Positions 47,680-56,347 of a DNA stretch of 63,837 nucleotides are shown piece after piece. Where the stretch lies: the IMG/VR virus record IMGVR_UViG_3300032289_001441, positions 1 to 63,837 of that record. The stretch is one strand, 5' to 3'. This stretch comes from a virus. Position numbers and translations under genes: made by a program. The notes below the pieces were generated by a model that saw only the letters and a list, made by a program, of their open reading frames with translations, had not been told where the DNA came from and did not search any database. Positions within the stretch are counted from its first letter, which is position 1; each line of letters opens with the position of its first letter.

Positions 47680-49331
47680 ATCGGGAACTCCATGCGGTAC
47701 TTTTCTCGGGGGTCGTGGGCCACGATCAACTTCTGCTTCGCCCTGGTTACGGCGACGTACTCGATGCGGCGTTCTTCATCGTGCCGCTCCTGGCTGTTTT
47801 CCTCGCTTTCGCGGATTCGGCGGCCGACGCTGGAGAGGACGATCACTTTGGTCGCCTCCTGCCCCTTGACCGAATGAACCGTGCCGATTTTGACCTTCGG
47901 ATTCGACACATGCTCAAGGCCGTATCGCTTGGCGGCAGAGGCCCACTTCGTCCCACCGTCGGGCAGGCCGCTCCAGGCACCAGACGTGATCGCATCGCGG
48001 AGCTGCTCGGTGGCCCCGACCGCCGGCAAGTCCTCGGGAAACAGGATGTCGAAGCGATCCCGCAGCCCCTTGTTCCACTGGCTCTTCGACCCTCGCATGA
48101 GCCACGTCCGTCCATCCGATGTCTTACTCGGCAGGATATCAATGGCCTGCGTCCACTCCTCGGCAGTAGCCCCCATGCCGTGCTGGAGCTTCCAGAGGGC
48201 CGCCATGCCCAGATCGCGGTTGTAGGAGCCCTGCTTGGCCTTCACACGCCGGAACGGGACGCCAACGTCGTCAAGGATCGCGGCGATCCGACCGACGTGC
48301 CTGTTTGTCCTGGCGATCACCAGCGTCTCCTCCCGCGGGTCGATGTCGGCGAGGTCATCCTCGAAGTTCTCGCTTTCCTCGACGTAACCGTCGTGATCGG
48401 CCGGCGCGATCCCCCGATCCCAGTAGTCGTGGCCCAGCCGCTGGAGGCACCGCTCGCCCAGCTCGAGGATCGGCTTCGCACAGCGGTAGCTCTTCGGCAT
48501 GACCTTCTGATTCTTCCCGACATCCCACGACATGAAATACTTGCTCGACGCCCCCGCCCACGAATACAGCACCTGAAACGGATCACCGACCGCCCAGGCC
48601 CACTTGCAGGCGTCTCCCGTCAGCAGCCGCTGGCAGGCCATGTCCAACAACTTGCTGGCATCCTGGGCCTCGTCAAAAATCCACCCGACAACCGTATCCG
48701 GCACCAGCCCCTCGGGGGCCACCAACTCAGGCCCGGTGCTCGGGTAGTTCCTGACCCCGACGAACCGGCAGAGCATATCGGTGAAGTCGGTCTTTCCATC
48801 CAACCGCTTCGCCGCCTCGTACATCTCGATCCGCTTGATCACGTCCTCTGCCCCAGGAGCGTCTGGAGACTGATCTGCCTCGACGATCTGCCGCAGGGGC
48901 ACGACCATGCTTCTGGCGAATGACCAGTAATTGAGCGCAGCGGCCGCCACAGGGTCGCCGATGTACAGAGCCACTCCACCGTCGTCCTCATCGATTGAAC
49001 ACTGCACATCGCTTCCCAAAGCCTCAGAGACCCATTTGTCGTCCTCTTTGCCGCCGCCCAGCACTTCACCCTTCTGAATGCCCAACTGTTTGTAGGCCAC
49101 GCTGTGGGCCGTCCTGAACCAGCCGTGGCGCTCAAGGTCGCCCTGCTTCATCCCCCAGGCCGACGCCGCGCGACTCGCGGCCTCCGACCTCGCAGCCCGC
49201 GTGAAGCTAGAGAATCCAATGGCGAATGGGTTGCCTGAGACCTCTGGGCGATCTAGAGCCTTCTCGGCGATGTCCAGCATCATCCGAGTTTTGCCCGTTC
49301 CAGCCCCTCCGATGACTCTTGCTACCTGCAT
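47676..49331 (-). CDS. UvrD/Rep-family SF1 helicase
   Basis: The 551-residue protein has Walker A at GGAGTGKT, motif II DEAQD, the IGTVHSVKGQEATKVIVL motif V and VAVTRAKQKL motif VI. Spacing suits a short SF1A helicase. It follows ACAAGGAGG. It would unwind DNA in replication or recombination beside the primase and SNF2 genes. Confidence 0.92.
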   Translation of the reverse strand: MQVARVIGGAGTGKTRMMLDIAEKALDRPEVSGNPFAIGFSSFTRAARSEAASRAASAWGMKQGDLERHGWFRTAHSVAYKQLGIQKGEVLGGGKEDDKWVSEALGSDVQCSIDEDDGGVALYIGDPVAAAALNYWSFARSMVVPLRQIVEADQSPDAPGAEDVIKRIEMYEAAKRLDGKTDFTDMLCRFVGVRNYPSTGPELVAPEGLVPDTVVGWIFDEAQDASKLLDMACQRLLTGDACKWAWAVGDPFQVLYSWAGASSKYFMSWDVGKNQKVMPKSYRCAKPILELGERCLQRLGHDYWDRGIAPADHDGYVEESENFEDDLADIDPREETLVIARTNRHVGRIAAILDDVGVPFRRVKAKQGSYNRDLGMAALWKLQHGMGATAEEWTQAIDILPSKTSDGRTWLMRGSKSQWNKGLRDRFDILFPEDLPAVGATEQLRDAITSGAWSGLPDGGTKWASAAKRYGLEHVSNPKVKIGTVHSVKGQEATKVIVLSSVGRRIRESEENSQERHDEERRIEYVAVTRAKQKLIVAHDPREKYRMEFPI

Positions 49332-49384
49332 GACGCAAAACCTCCTTGTTGTAAATACCTGAAAACAAACACGTTATGAACACT

Positions 49385-49406
49385 GACGCCGAATCGGCGT
49401 CTTTTT
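49385..49406 (+). terminator. Intrinsic terminator, plus strand
   Basis: GACGCCG-AAT-CGGCGTC (49385-49401) is followed by TTTTT. It lies between the UvrD-like and primase genes, which are on the other strand, where it could also act as a weak hairpin. It would stop antisense transcription. Confidence 0.7.
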
Positions 49407-51262
49407 CAGAATTCCGCGTCAGTCGTAAGTCCTTGTGTAGAAACGAGTTGCGACTCAAGACGCAGAATACGGACTTCCTGAGAGGTTTTTTCACCCTCGA
49501 CCCCTATCGCAACCCCCGTATTAAGGGCGAATTCCCCGTCAGCCGCCGTTGCCCCTTCGGCAAGCGACTGAACAGCCTCAACCCACTCAGGAGAAAAGAC
49601 GGTGAACGAGTGCCGCACCGTCCCGAATGAGTGCCGCCGCTCGGGGATATCGCCAGCCTGCATCTTTGTGCAGATCAGATGCCTCATCCTAATCCGCTCG
49701 CCGGCCTGCACGTCGTGCGTGCGTCCGATGTCCTCCCAGACCTTAGTCCACTTGAACCAGAGTTCATCCGGCTTCACCCAGCACGGGCGACCTGACACGT
49801 TCGGCTCCGGCTTATCCTCGTCCCGCGGCTGGGTCGCCTTCCCGAACGTCTCCAGAAGGTAGGCAGCCAGAGTGGCGAACCGGAGGCTCGAGGCTCCGAC
49901 ATGGATGTCGGCTTCCTTGTCCGCCTGCTTCTTGTCCACAAGCTTCTCGACGAGGCCACGAATCTTGGGCTTGCTCTTGCCGCCCTCCTGCCCCCTCCAG
50001 ACCCGCTCCCACTCGCCGCGGTCTCCGTCAAGTATCACCCGGCGAGTTGCTGAGAAGACCTTGTTCGCCACCTTCGTGGCCGACCGGAATTCGTCGAACG
50101 CGAACGTCACCTTGCCCTTGCAAGGCGTGTCCTTCCACTGGCTGACGCAGAGAACGATCTCGGGCGGGTCAGATTGAATCATCTGAATCTCCCAGCACCC
50201 TGGGAGCCACTCGCCCTCAGACCAGCCATCGACAGGCTTCCACTCAAGCCCCTGCATCGCGTATCCGCTGACGGGCTTCTTTACATCCCCTGCGGCAGAC
50301 TTCTCGCCGATCTTCTTCGCGGTCTCCTCGATGTCAGCTTTTTTCTTTGGCACGATCTCGCCGGCCTGCTCCAGCTCGCGGCGATATGAGACGCACGAGT
50401 GGACGATGCTCCACACCTCTTCGCGAGACTTCGGAGGCTTGCACCTCTGCAAGTTCGTGTTCCAGACGAGGCCGAAGATGTCTTCCTGTTCGTCGTCATC
50501 CTCGTAGTAGTCGTTCCGCATCACCATCTTCGTGGCGAGGGCTAGCAGGGTTGGATGCCGATACCCTTCACCAACGTCACCGTGGATGACTTGCCGCGAC
50601 GATCTCGCCTTGGCGCTCGGCCTACCCTTCACCTGACCGCTGACAATTGAGCGGGCCAAATCCTCGGGCACCCGCGCAAGCTCCACCTCGTCGATTCGGA
50701 GCGTCGGCTTCCACTTGTATTGCACGCCCTTCCAGTGCCACGAGCACGGGATCACGCTCTGCGAAGCCTTCTTGCCGACGCCGAGCCGAACCTCGAGGCC
50801 GTTCGGATACACGACCGCCTTTTCGATCTGGCTGAACCGATCATCCCAAAGGAAGAGCCGGTGCTCAGATCGGCCTGACGAATAAGTCGGAGTCGCGATC
50901 CTCGTCAGACCGATCTGCTCGGCATACTGCTGCGCGGCTGGATCGTCCCATTCGATGTCGATGATGCCCGTTGTCGGCCCCAGGACGAGGCCGATGTTGA
51001 ACGGCACGCCGTCGCGATCGTACTCATCAAGCCAAGCCGCAACGTCATCCTCTGTCCTGGCAACTCGATGCTGCCATCCATCTCCGCCGGCTGGGTGTTT
51101 CCCGCACTGCTTCTTCACGGCACCTTCGATATGGTGACCATCTTTGCCGCAAGTGCAGAACCCATCCGGCGTGATGCCGTGAAGCTTCGCCACCCGGCCG
51201 CCTACTGCAATCATCGCACAGGCTTCCTTGAACACCGCGTTCACGTCGAACTCAAAGGCCAT
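49406..51262 (-). CDS. Prim-Pol type primase-polymerase
   Basis: The ATG at 51262 overlaps the HNH stop and follows GAGGTG. The 618-residue protein has the bifunctional Prim-Pol pattern: a Cys/His-rich N-terminal part, WLDEYDRDGVPFNIGLVLG, GIIDIEWDDPAAQQYAE (catalytic acidic residues) and SSGRSEHRLFLW, then an NGLEVRLGVGKK segment. The C-terminal half is helical and unassigned, without clear helicase motifs. It is likely the replication initiator primase. Confidence 0.8.
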   Translation of the reverse strand: MAFEFDVNAVFKEACAMIAVGGRVAKLHGITPDGFCTCGKDGHHIEGAVKKQCGKHPAGGDGWQHRVARTEDDVAAWLDEYDRDGVPFNIGLVLGPTTGIIDIEWDDPAAQQYAEQIGLTRIATPTYSSGRSEHRLFLWDDRFSQIEKAVVYPNGLEVRLGVGKKASQSVIPCSWHWKGVQYKWKPTLRIDEVELARVPEDLARSIVSGQVKGRPSAKARSSRQVIHGDVGEGYRHPTLLALATKMVMRNDYYEDDDEQEDIFGLVWNTNLQRCKPPKSREEVWSIVHSCVSYRRELEQAGEIVPKKKADIEETAKKIGEKSAAGDVKKPVSGYAMQGLEWKPVDGWSEGEWLPGCWEIQMIQSDPPEIVLCVSQWKDTPCKGKVTFAFDEFRSATKVANKVFSATRRVILDGDRGEWERVWRGQEGGKSKPKIRGLVEKLVDKKQADKEADIHVGASSLRFATLAAYLLETFGKATQPRDEDKPEPNVSGRPCWVKPDELWFKWTKVWEDIGRTHDVQAGERIRMRHLICTKMQAGDIPERRHSFGTVRHSFTVFSPEWVEAVQSLAEGATAADGEFALNTGVAIGVEGEKTSQEVRILRLESQLVSTQGLTTDAEF

Positions 51263-52100
51263 TCTGCACCTCGCTTTCGACCAAGGCAAAGCCTTCGGCG
51301 GGAGTCATGTGCCATCCACAAAACTGAATCGCCGTTGGCTTTAAAGAGAATTCGTCCCGAGGGTCTGCGAACTCCCAGGTCTCGTCGGGGCACCAACCGT
51401 AGCCGATATCGTCGTCTGCGCGATTCAGCCAGCCGTCAAGCTTGAAACCACCTGGACTACCCTTGTACCTGTCGTTGACAACTGCACCGTAAAACATCCA
51501 CGGCGAACCGATGATGATTGCGGTTGGTTCTCTGTATCCAAGAACTACCGCGTCCCTCAGACGAATCTTTTGCTCTAGGCTAAAGGAGCCGCGGTCGCAG
51601 TTTGGAAGAATTACGACGTTAACTGTGCCAACGGTGAGATAGTTAAACATTTCGCATCTGAAATCGATGCGAAGAATGGAGACATTGCTAGACTCGCCAC
51701 CCCCAATCTCGCTGACCTCTTTAGTTGCGTAATCGCTTTTTGATGTCGCGAGGTATTCCACCGAAAAGCAGCAGTGACGAAACACCTCGCCCCAGTCGGC
51801 GTGAAGCTGGCTCTTGTAGGCCACGCCCCGGCGAACAACCTGATCTTTGTCGCCGCCGATATCCTCAAAAGCCGATTTGGGCAGAAACTCCTTCGCTTTT
51901 TTACCGGCGTTGCATTTTCTACACGCCGTCACAAAGTTGTCGGGGTTGTCTTCGCCGCCTTTAGAGAACGGATCGCCGTGATCAACCTCAAGATCAGCCC
52001 CGTCCTTCCTGGCCCATCCGCAGTAGACGCAGCGAAAGTCGTCCCTCTGGAATACCATCCAGCGAATGCCGGCTGGGATGTTTTTTCTTTTCCTATCCAC
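51252..52100 (-). CDS. HNH nuclease with unknown C-terminal domain
   Basis: The start is GTG at 52100 with AAGGAGG seven bases before it; the ATG frame upstream is spurious. The first 70 residues are an HNH module (CVYCGWA, DLEVDHGDPFSKGGEDNPDN, CRKCNAGKK). The remaining 210 residues are beta-rich, with VNVVILPNCDRGSFS and AIIIGSPWMFYGAVV segments, and match no family known to me. It could be a homing-type nuclease or a targeted one. Confidence 0.75.
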   Translation of the reverse strand: MDRKRKNIPAGIRWMVFQRDDFRCVYCGWARKDGADLEVDHGDPFSKGGEDNPDNFVTACRKCNAGKKAKEFLPKSAFEDIGGDKDQVVRRGVAYKSQLHADWGEVFRHCCFSVEYLATSKSDYATKEVSEIGGGESSNVSILRIDFRCEMFNYLTVGTVNVVILPNCDRGSFSLEQKIRLRDAVVLGYREPTAIIIGSPWMFYGAVVNDRYKGSPGGFKLDGWLNRADDDIGYGWCPDETWEFADPRDEFSLKPTAIQFCGWHMTPAEGFALVESEVQNGL

Positions 52101-52134
52101 AAAGAACCTCCTTGTTATCGTTGTTGAAAGAACC

Positions 52135-52170
52135 CCCCGCGGAGCCGCCATCGCTGACGGCCCCGCGGGG
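52135..52170. terminator. GC hairpin between the HNH and conserved early genes
   Basis: Stem CCCCGCGG/CCGCGGGG with an inner GCCG/CGGC stem. It is followed by TTTAA on the plus strand and by GGTTCTTT on the minus strand, so it may be a bidirectional terminator. The flanking stretch 52101-52318 has no supported gene. Confidence 0.5.
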
Positions 52171-52318
52171 TTTAAGTTCGCCATCGCAGGCCCGCGAGAG
52201 TTGGCACGGGTGATCTGCGACGACTTCCTCGAGTTACATAGCCACGTCGAGGCATAGGCTGCCGGCACGCAGGGCGATGTAGACCGGCGTGTCTCGCCGC
52301 CGGCCCGACGGCAAAGAA

Positions 52319-53101
52319 CTACTCGTCGCCCAGGTCGGCAGCGTTCACAGTGGCCCCGGCGGGAGGCGCGTTGAACATCGCGGTCAGCGGGCCGTGGTAG
52401 ACCTTCAGAGCGATGTCGCCCTGCTCTTCGCTGATCGTGCCGACGGTGCGGAAGACGATCTGCGAGTAGGGCTGGCCTCCAGAGTTCTTGACCTTCTGGA
52501 GCTTGAGGCCCACGACGCACTCGTACATGAACGACGGCAACTGCTTCTTCCTGGGCAGCCAGTTACCGAGCGAACCGGGGCCGACGGTCACGAGGATCGG
52601 CCATGTCTCGCCTTCGCGGAGAATCGCGAGCACGCGGCTCTCCTTGACCTTGCGAGACCGCCCGCCTGTCTTGCCGCTCCCCCAGCCGAACTCAGGGCCG
52701 GTGGACAGGGCCGCCCAGTCGTAGCGACGGTCGCCGATCCGATACTTCTCGAGCGCCTTCGGGTCGCAATCCCCGAGATCATCAGAGACGCGGTAGCCGA
52801 TGATCAGATCGTGAGACACGATCACCGGACGCATCTCGGACGGGTCATCCTTCGGCCACAGGGTGCCACGCTTTCCCTCGGCAACGAGCAGGCCGACGAT
52901 CTCGTCGGTCGTCTCGATGTTGCCTTGGTTGTCGATCGACCAGATCGTGCCGCCGCCGGCCGGCGTCGGCACCTTGACGAGGTCTTGCTCACGCATCGGC
53001 TCGCCTTCCAGATTGGCCTGGATGATCCGCGCCTGCCGAGAGTTCGGCGAGAGCGCGGGGTAGTCGATGTGCTTCACATCCGTCGAAATTGCTGTGCTCA
53101 T
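52319..53101 (-). CDS. Conserved early phage protein, possibly single-strand DNA binding
   Basis: A 260-residue protein. The N-terminus (DYPALSPNSRQARIIQANLEGEP) and the middle (TWPILVTVGPGSLGNWLPRKKQLPSFMYECVVGLKLQKVKNSGG) resemble a class of phage proteins that often lie beside recombination genes and act like single-stranded DNA-binding proteins. It lies in a replication cluster. A hairpin precedes it. The role is inferred. Confidence 0.55.
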   Translation of the reverse strand: MSTAISTDVKHIDYPALSPNSRQARIIQANLEGEPMREQDLVKVPTPAGGGTIWSIDNQGNIETTDEIVGLLVAEGKRGTLWPKDDPSEMRPVIVSHDLIIGYRVSDDLGDCDPKALEKYRIGDRRYDWAALSTGPEFGWGSGKTGGRSRKVKESRVLAILREGETWPILVTVGPGSLGNWLPRKKQLPSFMYECVVGLKLQKVKNSGGQPYSQIVFRTVGTISEEQGDIALKVYHGPLTAMFNAPPAGATVNAADLGDE

Positions 53102-53137
53102 GGTTTTCTCCTAGAGCGGTTATCGATCCATCAACAC

Positions 53138-53164
53138 GCCGCCCAGGCAACACGCCCAGGCGGC
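53138..53164 (-). promoter_or_regulatory. Leader hairpin on the minus strand
   Basis: On the minus strand GCCGCCTGGGC and GCCTGGGCGGC pair with two G-U contacts around a GTGTT loop. This shape resembles the plus-strand leader hairpins. The ATG of the downstream gene lies 35 bases after it. Confidence 0.5.
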
Positions 53165-53172
53165 AACGCTTG

Positions 53173-53460
53173 TCACCAGCCTTCGCGGTCAAGCCGCGTG
53201 ATGCAGTCCTCTTCCATCCGCCCGCCCTCTTCGGCCGTGATTACCCCGTTCTCGACACGGGCATCGATCGTCCGCATCGCCCGCTGGTAGCCGGCGTTGC
53301 CGGGGGAGTAGCGAGGGCAAGAGTTCTGCTGGATCAAGACATCCCCGTCGGGCAGCGGCAGCGTGTATGACGAGACCTTGAAGCCACCCTCCCACTCGAT
53401 CGTGGTGCATGTGCCGCCGTTGGGGAGGAACTCAACGTGTCGCGAGATGACCTTGCTCAT
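53173..53460 (-). CDS. Hypothetical protein
   Basis: A 95-residue protein with beta N-terminal part (FLPNGGTCTTIEWEGGFKVSSY) and a helical C-terminus. It overlaps the upstream gene by four bases. No family is recognised. Confidence 0.6.
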   Translation of the reverse strand: MSKVISRHVEFLPNGGTCTTIEWEGGFKVSSYTLPLPDGDVLIQQNSCPRYSPGNAGYQRAMRTIDARVENGVITAEEGGRMEEDCITRLDREGW

Positions 53461-53915
53461 GCGTCACCTCTGACAGTGAGGTGACGAAGGACAGGGTGGA
53501 CGTACTCGCTAACGACCCCGGCGAACGGCGTTCCTTCCGCCCACGGCTGGCGGGCATCCTTGCCCGCAGCCTTGTGCATCTCCTTGAGCACAGACTTCAA
53601 TTGGCTCGTGTTGACGCCAATGAGCTGCTTTTCCATCCCTGCTGCCCTTGCCGCAGCCAAGACAGCATCCTTGTTCTCAGCCGTGGCGGAAATGGAGTGC
53701 TCCCACTCCACCCGCCAACTCCTTCCAGCGACCCGAACTCCGTCGAGCCTCCCGGCCGTCATCTCCTCGACGGCGACTCCTGCAAGCGACTCCCGTCGCT
53801 TCTTCAGTTCCTTCACCGTCAGCTCGGCCGCGTCGATTTCGCGGTCGATCTGGGCGATTTTTTCAAGCGCGGTCGAGAGCGCGCTGTCTTGTTCGGTAGC
53901 TTGTGCAAATGACAT
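53457..53915 (-). CDS. Coiled-coil protein common in phage replication modules
   Basis: The ATG at 53915 follows AAAGGA. The 152-residue protein has a long N-terminal coiled coil (IAQIDREIDAAELTVKELKKRRESLA), then DGVRVAGRSWRVEWEHS and an AAGMEKQLIGVNTSQLKSVLKEM segment. This layout is widespread next to phage replication genes, without a known function. It overlaps the end of the helicase gene by about 50 bases. Confidence 0.65.
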   Translation of the reverse strand: MSFAQATEQDSALSTALEKIAQIDREIDAAELTVKELKKRRESLAGVAVEEMTAGRLDGVRVAGRSWRVEWEHSISATAENKDAVLAAARAAGMEKQLIGVNTSQLKSVLKEMHKAAGKDARQPWAEGTPFAGVVSEYVHPVLRHLTVRGDA

Positions 53916-55251
53916 CAATCACGTCCTTTCGATTGGAAAGTGCTTCATACACGCGGCCGTCGGCCGTTGTCTTGCCGTGTAGCTGTGCAACGAGACTAAA
54001 AAACCGCGTGCTTCGTTCCTGGCCCGGTCGGTGGAGTCGGGCGATGGCTTGCAGCCACTCGGAGAGCGAATGGCCGAGGCTATAGAAGCAGCCCACGCTG
54101 GCGCGAGTGAGGTCAATGCCGATTCCGCCTGACTGAATCTGAGCAACCAGTACGGCGGTCTTCCCGGCCTGCCACTCGGCAAGGTTGTCCACTTTACCCG
54201 ATAGCTCACTCACCGTGCGACCCAGTTGATCGCAAACGTGGAGCACGCTGTCGATGTCTGATCGGAATCGGCAGAACACGACCAGCGGCTCGTCCGCGGG
54301 CATATCCTCGAGCATCTCCGCGAACGCGGCCCGCTTCGACGGCGTCTCGTCGATCTGCCTCGCGGCGACGGTATCGTCGAGACGCATGAACCCGCTGGTG
54401 GCCTGGAGCATTCGCAGGAGGCCGACCATCGCGTTCTGCGGCGTGATGAAACCTCCGTCGACCTCGGCACAGAAGTCCTTCTCCAACTGGGTGTAGACCT
54501 TGCCTTCTTTGACCGTCATTTCGACCGGAACTTCGACGTGATGGATAGGCGGCAAATCAAGGACATCTTCGCTCTTCCGTTGGAACGTCGTGGCCGCGAC
54601 TCTGGCCGCAAATTGTTCCTTGTTGCGCCAGCCGATGACCATGCCGGGGATCGCTGGATTCGTGATCGCGTAGGTTGCCTTGAAGAGGGTATACGTCGTA
54701 CCGAAGGTGGTACATTCCGGCGATTCGACGGCTCTCCAAGTCCCGTAGGCGTCAAGCGGCGACTGAGCCAGGAGCGTGCCCGACAGTCCAATCCGCTTCG
54801 CGGTCGGGTTCTTTTTCCCCATCTTCGCCGCCCACTTGCTCGCGGCCCCCGACGGCGACTTGAGTCGGTGAACCTCGTCCCAGACGAAGCAGTCCCAGGA
54901 AACCTTTTCGATTTCCTTGATACGCCAAAGACTCTCGTAGTTGCCGACGATGATCACTGGAGACGTATCGGCCATCGCGGCAATGATCTGCCGGCCTTTG
55001 TCGGCCGAGGTGCCGCGGTCAAGCAGGACGATCCGAATCTCTGGCAGCCACATCGACACCTGTTTTGCCCAGGCAGGGATCACGGCCTTCGGGCAGCCGA
55101 CCAAGATGCGCCGAAACGAGCCGGCGAGCATCGCCAGCTTGATGATCTCGAGCGCCACGCGGGTCTTGCCGCAGCCCATTCCGAGCCACAGAAGAGCGTC
55201 ACGGCGACCGCTCGCCCACTCAATCGCTTCCTTCTGATGTGTCCAGAGCAT
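53863..55251 (-). CDS. SNF2-family helicase/translocase
   Basis: The 462-residue protein has the SF2 motifs in SNF2 order: GMGCGKT (motif I), FVWDEVHRLKSPSG (motif II), IGLSGTLL (III) and ATSGFMRL, ARLHRPGQ (VI). It is short, as in phage-encoded SNF2 proteins that unwind DNA in replication or recombination. It has its own promoter. Confidence 0.92.
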   Translation of the reverse strand: MLWTHQKEAIEWASGRRDALLWLGMGCGKTRVALEIIKLAMLAGSFRRILVGCPKAVIPAWAKQVSMWLPEIRIVLLDRGTSADKGRQIIAAMADTSPVIIVGNYESLWRIKEIEKVSWDCFVWDEVHRLKSPSGAASKWAAKMGKKNPTAKRIGLSGTLLAQSPLDAYGTWRAVESPECTTFGTTYTLFKATYAITNPAIPGMVIGWRNKEQFAARVAATTFQRKSEDVLDLPPIHHVEVPVEMTVKEGKVYTQLEKDFCAEVDGGFITPQNAMVGLLRMLQATSGFMRLDDTVAARQIDETPSKRAAFAEMLEDMPADEPLVVFCRFRSDIDSVLHVCDQLGRTVSELSGKVDNLAEWQAGKTAVLVAQIQSGGIGIDLTRASVGCFYSLGHSLSEWLQAIARLHRPGQERSTRFFSLVAQLHGKTTADGRVYEALSNRKDVIDVICTSYRTRQRALDRA

Positions 55252-55278
55252 CCTGCTGCACTCCTTTGCGTGGGCAGG

Positions 55279-55307
55279 ATATTAGGCTACTAAAGAAGAT
55301 CGGTCAA
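55279..55307 (-). promoter_or_regulatory. Promoter, TTGACC-N17-TAATAT
   Basis: Minus strand, 28 bases before the SNF2 start. An AGGCTACT motif (read AGTAGCCT on this strand) abuts the -10 box, so a regulator bound there could block it. Confidence 0.75.
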
Positions 55308-55843
55308 GCGAGGTTTCGGTGCCGACCTTTTTTTGTGCCGGCCGTTTGCAGCCGGCGGGCTAGAGACACGTTTGCTTCGCAGGCTGATCGCGAGAAAATC
55401 CAGCATCGGCTGCGGTTGTTTCTCGCGTTGGTGAGAATCCTCGCCACGATCTTCCCCTGCTGCGCCATTCTGGGCGGGAACGTCCAGTGGACGTTCATAA
55501 TCTCCGCGGCCTCGCCGGTCGAGATGGCATCGCCGAATGCGATCTGGTGCTTGAGCGCGGCCAGTGCCTTGACCATCGGCGGCCGTAGGTCAACGCCGGC
55601 ACGAGGCCGCTTGCCTGAGCCGCCATGCTTGAGCTGCTCGGAATATTCCTCCCAGTCAGCCTCGCACTCGGCAAGCGAGTAGACCGTGAAGACCCGCTCG
55701 GGGTCGCTGACTACCGGGGATGCCAGGGTGCGGGTCGTCAGGAGTCCCTTTGCCACCATTCTGGCCGGGGTCGTCCAATGCACGCCGAGGAGGCACGCGG
55801 CCTCCCAGGAGCCGATTGCTTGATCGATCTGCTTCTTTGCCAT
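55304..55843 (-). CDS. Tandem HTH protein, candidate excisionase or regulator
   Basis: A 179-residue protein contains two winged HTH domains of the same type: GSWEAACLLGVHWTTPARMVAKGLL with a FTVYSLAECEADWEEY wing/helix, and ISTGEAAEIMNVHWTFPPRMAQQGKI with CWIFSRSACEAN. The two are about 40% alike by eye. It lies close to the integrase on the opposite strand. It may direct excision or control the lysogeny decision. Confidence 0.65.
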   Translation of the reverse strand: MAKKQIDQAIGSWEAACLLGVHWTTPARMVAKGLLTTRTLASPVVSDPERVFTVYSLAECEADWEEYSEQLKHGGSGKRPRAGVDLRPPMVKALAALKHQIAFGDAISTGEAAEIMNVHWTFPPRMAQQGKIVARILTNARNNRSRCWIFSRSACEANVSLARRLQTAGTKKGRHRNLA

Positions 55844-56047
55844 GCTGTCTGCTTTCCGGCGGGCTGGCCGCCGATGAAGAATACCCGCGTGGCCCGCCCA
55901 AAAGCCAAATCTCGCCTAGTCGTCACGGCTCCCCTTGACGAGTGGAGGATAGGGGATTTGAATATAGGCGTCTGACACCCCTGCATGGTGCCAGACCGGA
56001 GGGCAAAAAGCCAGCCGCCACAGATAGACACATGGAGGTGCCTGCTG
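55844..56047. other. Divergent intergenic region near the integrase
   Basis: This 204-base gap holds a weak plus-strand promoter candidate (55935-55964: TTGACG and TGAATA with 18 bases between) and GC-rich inverted repeats near 55858-55905. No gene is supported. It is a candidate place for operators. Confidence 0.4.
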
Positions 56048-56251
56048 ATGCCCCGCTACAAGGTTATTTGCGAATGGTCGGACGCTGGGATCGAGGATGC
56101 CGACGAGATCGTCGTGGTGACGCCCACGCCTGCCCAGGCCGTGGAGAAGGCCCGCGAGAAGTGGCTTCGAACAATCGGCTCACGGTGGCCTCACTGCCGC
56201 CTAACAAGCGCTTTTGTCCTGACGCCGGAAAAGTTTTCGGAACTCTCATAA
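56048..56251 (+). CDS. Hypothetical protein upstream of the integrase
   Basis: The ATG at 56048 follows GGAGGTG. The 67-residue protein has an N-terminal strand (MPRYKVICEWSDAGIEDADEIVVVTPTPAQAVEKA) and helix and is similar in shape to small phage proteins. It is followed by a strong terminator. Function is unknown. Confidence 0.6.
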   Translation: MPRYKVICEWSDAGIEDADEIVVVTPTPAQAVEKAREKWLRTIGSRWPHCRLTSAFVLTPEKFSELS

Positions 56252-56270
56252 GGGAAACTCTCTTTCCCAA

Positions 56271-56306
56271 CGCGCCCCCCCAAGGGGGGGCGCGTGTTCT
56301 TTTTTT
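56271..56306 (+). terminator. Intrinsic terminator
   Basis: An 11-base arm CGCGCCCCCCC and its exact complement GGGGGGGCGCG flank AA (loop opens to CAAG), followed by TGTTCTTTTTTT. It separates the 67-residue gene from the integrase. Confidence 0.92.
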
Positions 56307-56347
56307 CTCGCATGGAAGTGGTACTCCTTTTGAAGGAGAGACACCCC

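Noticed and set aside
47715-48923. Long plus-strand frame opposite the UvrD-like helicase
   Set aside because: It mirrors the helicase codons, with no domain and no ribosome site.
52101-52318. Possible small gene between the HNH and conserved early genes
   Set aside because: Short frames exist on both strands, but none has a ribosome site and they compete; the region is better explained by a hairpin.
52289-53290. 333-residue plus-strand frame
   Set aside because: It lies opposite two supported minus-strand genes and has an Arg/Val/Asp composition typical of antisense frames.
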